Positions 61,744-64,000 of a stretch of 64,000 bases of DNA are shown here, piece after piece (the stretch's first letter is position 1; each line of letters begins with the position of its first letter). A program made the position numbers and the translations under genes. The notes under the pieces are model-generated. The model was given only the letters and a program-made list of their open reading frames with translations. It did no database searches and was not told the origin of the DNA. Source of the stretch: Acidipila rosea (lineage in GTDB: Bacteria > Acidobacteriota > Terriglobia > Terriglobales > Acidobacteriaceae); NCBI RefSeq assembly GCF_004339725.1, contig NZ_SMGK01000002.1, forward strand, positions 558,001-622,000. Direction: 5' to 3'.

Positions 61744-62481
61744 ATGATAGACGAAGAGATCGTGGAAGAGCGGGAAGCGGTTTTCGACGGTGCGAAGTTT
61801 GCCGAAGAGGCTCTGCGGAGCCCGGCGACGCTGGCTGCGGTGATCGACCACACGCTGCTCAAGCCGGAGGCTACCCGGGAGCAGGTGATCAGGCTCTGCG
61901 AGGAGGCGGCGGAGCATCGCTTCGCCTGCGCGATGGTGAATCCGGCATGGGTGGCGACGGCGCATGCGGCGCTGGCGGGCTCGGGCATCCGGCTGGGAAC
62001 GGTGGTGGGTTTTCCGCTGGGAGCGAGCCTGTGCACGACCAAGCGGGAAGAGGCAGTGGAACTGGTGAAGCTCGGCGCACAGGACCTGGATATGGTGTTG
62101 AACGTGGGCATGCTGCGGTCGGGCGAGAATACGCTGGTGCGGCAGGAAGTTCGCTGCATTGCCCAGGTGGCGCACGATGCGGGGGCGATTCTGAAGGTGA
62201 TCCTCGAAACGTGCCTGCTGACGGTCGAAGAGAAGCTGCGGGCCTCAGAGCTGGCGATTGCAGGAGGCGCGGATTTCATCAAGACGAGCACGGGGTTCTC
62301 GACCGGGGGAGCGACGCCGGTCGACGTGGCCCTGATGCGGGGCGTTGCCGGCAACCGCTGCGGGGTGAAGGCTTCAGGAGGGATCAGGACGCTGGCGGAC
62401 GCGCGGAGCATGCTCGAAGCAGGGGCCAACCGGATCGGCGCAAGCGCAAGTGTCGCGATCGTGAAGGAGCTGCACCGCTGA
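61744..62481 (+). CDS. deoC: Deoxyribose-phosphate aldolase
   Basis: Cleaves 2-deoxyribose 5-phosphate to glyceraldehyde 3-phosphate and acetaldehyde. The 245-residue protein has VIDHTLLKPEATREQV, VGFPLGASLCTTKREEA, LDMVLNVGMLRSGE, the Schiff-base lysine in DFIKTSTGFSTGGATPVDV and ASGGIRTLADA. AGGAG lies 8 nt before the ATG. An N-terminal extension of about 25 acidic residues precedes the barrel. It follows hpt closely; both serve nucleoside breakdown and salvage. Confidence 0.96.
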   Translation: MIDEEIVEEREAVFDGAKFAEEALRSPATLAAVIDHTLLKPEATREQVIRLCEEAAEHRFACAMVNPAWVATAHAALAGSGIRLGTVVGFPLGASLCTTKREEAVELVKLGAQDLDMVLNVGMLRSGENTLVRQEVRCIAQVAHDAGAILKVILETCLLTVEEKLRASELAIAGGADFIKTSTGFSTGGATPVDVALMRGVAGNRCGVKASGGIRTLADARSMLEAGANRIGASASVAIVKELHR

Positions 62482-62562
62482 GAGGCGAATGTGCCGGCGC
62501 ATTGTCGGCCACAGCGCGATATGATGGCTGGTCGCACATTCCTTGTGTGCCACTGAAAACGA

Positions 62563-64000
62563 GTGACGGAAGAATCGACAAAAATCGGCGTACCTCCTGA
62601 ACACTTCGAGGGAGATTACCGGCCGGCGGAGTCAGTGAGCGCCGTGGAAGGCGCACGCCCACGCCTGATGGTGGAACCGGACCAGACCGGCTTCCTGATC
62701 CGGCTGGCGGATGCACTGAATACGACGCTCGACCTGCAGACCCTGCTGCAGCGCACGGCGGACCTGGTGCGCGCGGTGATCGACTTCCGCATCTTTGCGA
62801 TCCTGCTGCTGAACGACCGCACGAATGATCTTCGCATGCGGTTTCAGATCGGGCATACGCCGGAGATCGAGCGGATGCGCATCAAGGTGGGCCGGGGCAT
62901 TGTGGGCCAGGTGGCGCAGACGCGCGAGGCAATGCTGATCGGCGACGTCTCCCAGACGAGCAACTATATAGAAGCGAATCCGCATGTGCGGTCAGAGCTG
63001 GCGGTGCCGCTGATCGTGAAGAATCGCGTGATCGGCGTAATCGATATCCAGTCAGAACAGCTGGACTACTTCCAGCCGGAGCATCTGCACCTGCTCAAGC
63101 TGACGGCTTCGCGCATTGCACAGGCGATCGAGAACGCGCGGCTCTATACGCGGGTGGCGCGGCAGGCGCAGACGCTGCAGGTGCTGAACGAGATCAGCCG
63201 GGAGCTGACGTCGATTCTCGACCTGGACCCGCTATTTGAACGGATCGGTCAACTGCTGCGGCGCATTATCGACTACCAGATGTTTTCAATCTGGCTGGTG
63301 AACGAGCGGGAGCAGGTGCTCGAGAACAGCTTTGCGGTGCGATTTGGAGAGCGGTTTAACCCGGACGAGAAGCTGCCACTGGATCGCGGGCTGGTGGGAG
63401 CGGCGATCAGCGAACGGAAGCTGATCCACGCGCCGGATGTGCGGCGCGACCCGCGCTACTACATGGTGAACGCGGAGACGCGCTCGGAGATCGCGGTGCC
63501 GCTGATCCACAAGGGGAGAGTGATCGGCATTCTCGACGTGGAGCACACGCGGCCCAACTTCTTCAACGAAGACCATGAGCGGGCGGTGAATACGCTGGCG
63601 GGCCAGATCGCTATCGCGGTCGAGAATGCGCGGCTCTACCAGAAAGTGATGCAGCAGGAGCAGCGGCTGGAGCAGGACCTGGAGATGGCGCGCGAGGTGC
63701 AGCTGCGGCTGCTGCCGCCGCTGAAGCCGAAGCACCAGCGAGCCGAGTTCGCAGCGCGGTTTCTGCCGGCGAGGACGATCGGCGGAGATCTCTACGACTT
63801 TCTGCAATACGACAGCGACCGCAGCGCGATCGTGGTGGGAGATGTGAGCGGTAAGGCGGCTCCGGCGGCGCTCTATGCGGCGCTGGTCAGCGGCATTATG
63901 CGCTCGGCGGGAGCGCAGCATCCCTCCCCGTCAGAGATGCTGAGCCTGCTCAACGAGGCGCTGCAGGAGCGGCGCGTGGATTCGCAGTATGTGGCCATGC
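62563..64000 (+). CDS. Tandem-GAF PP2C-type serine phosphatase (RsbU-like), cut by the window end
   Basis: The open frame starts after a stop at 62554 and its first start codon is GTG 62563 (MTEESTKIGVPPEHF); it is still open at 64000 after 479 codons. A GAF domain spans about residues 55-195 (VGRGIVGQVAQTREAMLIGD) and a second about 210-360 (LVGAAISERKLIHAPDVRRD). After a coiled linker comes the SpoIIE/PP2C domain, with ARTIGGDLYDFLQYD and IVVGDVSGKAAPAALYAAL, whose aspartates bind metal. Such proteins dephosphorylate anti-anti-sigma factors in partner-switching stress pathways. Partners are outside the window. Confidence 0.88.
   Translation, partial: MTEESTKIGVPPEHFEGDYRPAESVSAVEGARPRLMVEPDQTGFLIRLADALNTTLDLQTLLQRTADLVRAVIDFRIFAILLLNDRTNDLRMRFQIGHTPEIERMRIKVGRGIVGQVAQTREAMLIGDVSQTSNYIEANPHVRSELAVPLIVKNRVIGVIDIQSEQLDYFQPEHLHLLKLTASRIAQAIENARLYTRVARQAQTLQVLNEISRELTSILDLDPLFERIGQLLRRIIDYQMFSIWLVNEREQVLENSFAVRFGERFNPDEKLPLDRGLVGAAISERKLIHAPDVRRDPRYYMVNAETRSEIAVPLIHKGRVIGILDVEHTRPNFFNEDHERAVNTLAGQIAIAVENARLYQKVMQQEQRLEQDLEMAREVQLRLLPPLKPKHQRAEFAARFLPARTIGGDLYDFLQYDSDRSAIVVGDVSGKAAPAALYAALVSGIMRSAGAQHPSPSEMLSLLNEALQERRVDSQYVAM

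Overview
This 64 kb window looks like chromosomal DNA of a GC-rich, Gram-negative, heterotrophic soil bacterium. The best guess is an acidobacterium of the Terriglobia/Acidobacteriaceae type. The grounds are inference from gene content: a bacillithiol gene (bshC), an S53 (kumamolisin-like) protease, a GH10 xylanase, many Tat-exported proteins, a B. subtilis-type succinate dehydrogenase, a kdp operon with a shortened KdpD-like kinase, and several secreted proteins of no recognised family. I see no rRNA, CRISPR array, insertion sequence, prophage or integrase. Almost all of it is dense, ordinary chromosome with one tRNA, tRNA-Leu(GAG).

Layout. 1-4.3 kb: dprA, topA and a small membrane protein. 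4.3-6.6 kb (minus): a cysteine desulfurase coupled to the tRNA thiolase mnmA. 6.7-16.4 kb: an exported DinB-like protein, citrate synthase, a ThiO-like oxidase, a coiled-coil membrane protein, PolX, a cold-shock protein, a NUDIX hydrolase, a DUF2520 protein and bshC. 16.6-21.1 kb: sdhC-sdhA-sdhB with a good promoter and terminator, then a Gfo/Idh oxidoreductase. 21.2-26.7 kb: twin Tat-exported ferritin-like proteins, a secreted helical protein, an S53 protease and a SprT-like metalloprotease. 26.7-38 kb: dnaE, a TIM-barrel epimerase, a KdpD-like kinase divergent from kdpE, then a 28-residue microprotein and kdpF-A-B-C. 38-46 kb: an antiporter-kynA-kynU operon, secG, tRNA-Leu, HAD phosphatase, a papain-like exported protein, an MBL hydrolase and a Tat-exported xylanase. 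46-52 kb: ruvC, two secreted proteins (one a FecR-domain protein with a Gly/His-rich tail), ksgA and glgA. 52-53 kb: a decayed sugar-nucleotide locus. 53-64 kb: phoU, phhA, an MFS carrier, a metallophosphoesterase, a flippase, a bifunctional nuclease, miaB, lgt, hpt, deoC and the start of a GAF-GAF-PP2C regulator.

The points most worth a second look are these. (1) At least seven genes lack a Shine-Dalgarno sequence and instead carry a TANNNT hexamer ending 6-8 nt before the start codon, a pattern expected of leaderless mRNAs. (2) The kdp locus has an unannotated 28-residue membrane microprotein before kdpF, and a kinase/regulator pair that is divergent across only 28 bp centred on a palindrome. 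(3) A GHMP kinase (hddA-like) has been reduced by an internal deletion and a frameshift to a 48-codon ORF still overlapping an intact nucleotidyltransferase gene. (4) Several strong inverted repeats are not obvious terminators.

Start codons were re-chosen where Shine-Dalgarno spacing, conserved N-termini or the TANNNT motif favoured a different site from the longest ORF. All family calls come from reading motifs in the translated sequence; no database search was run.
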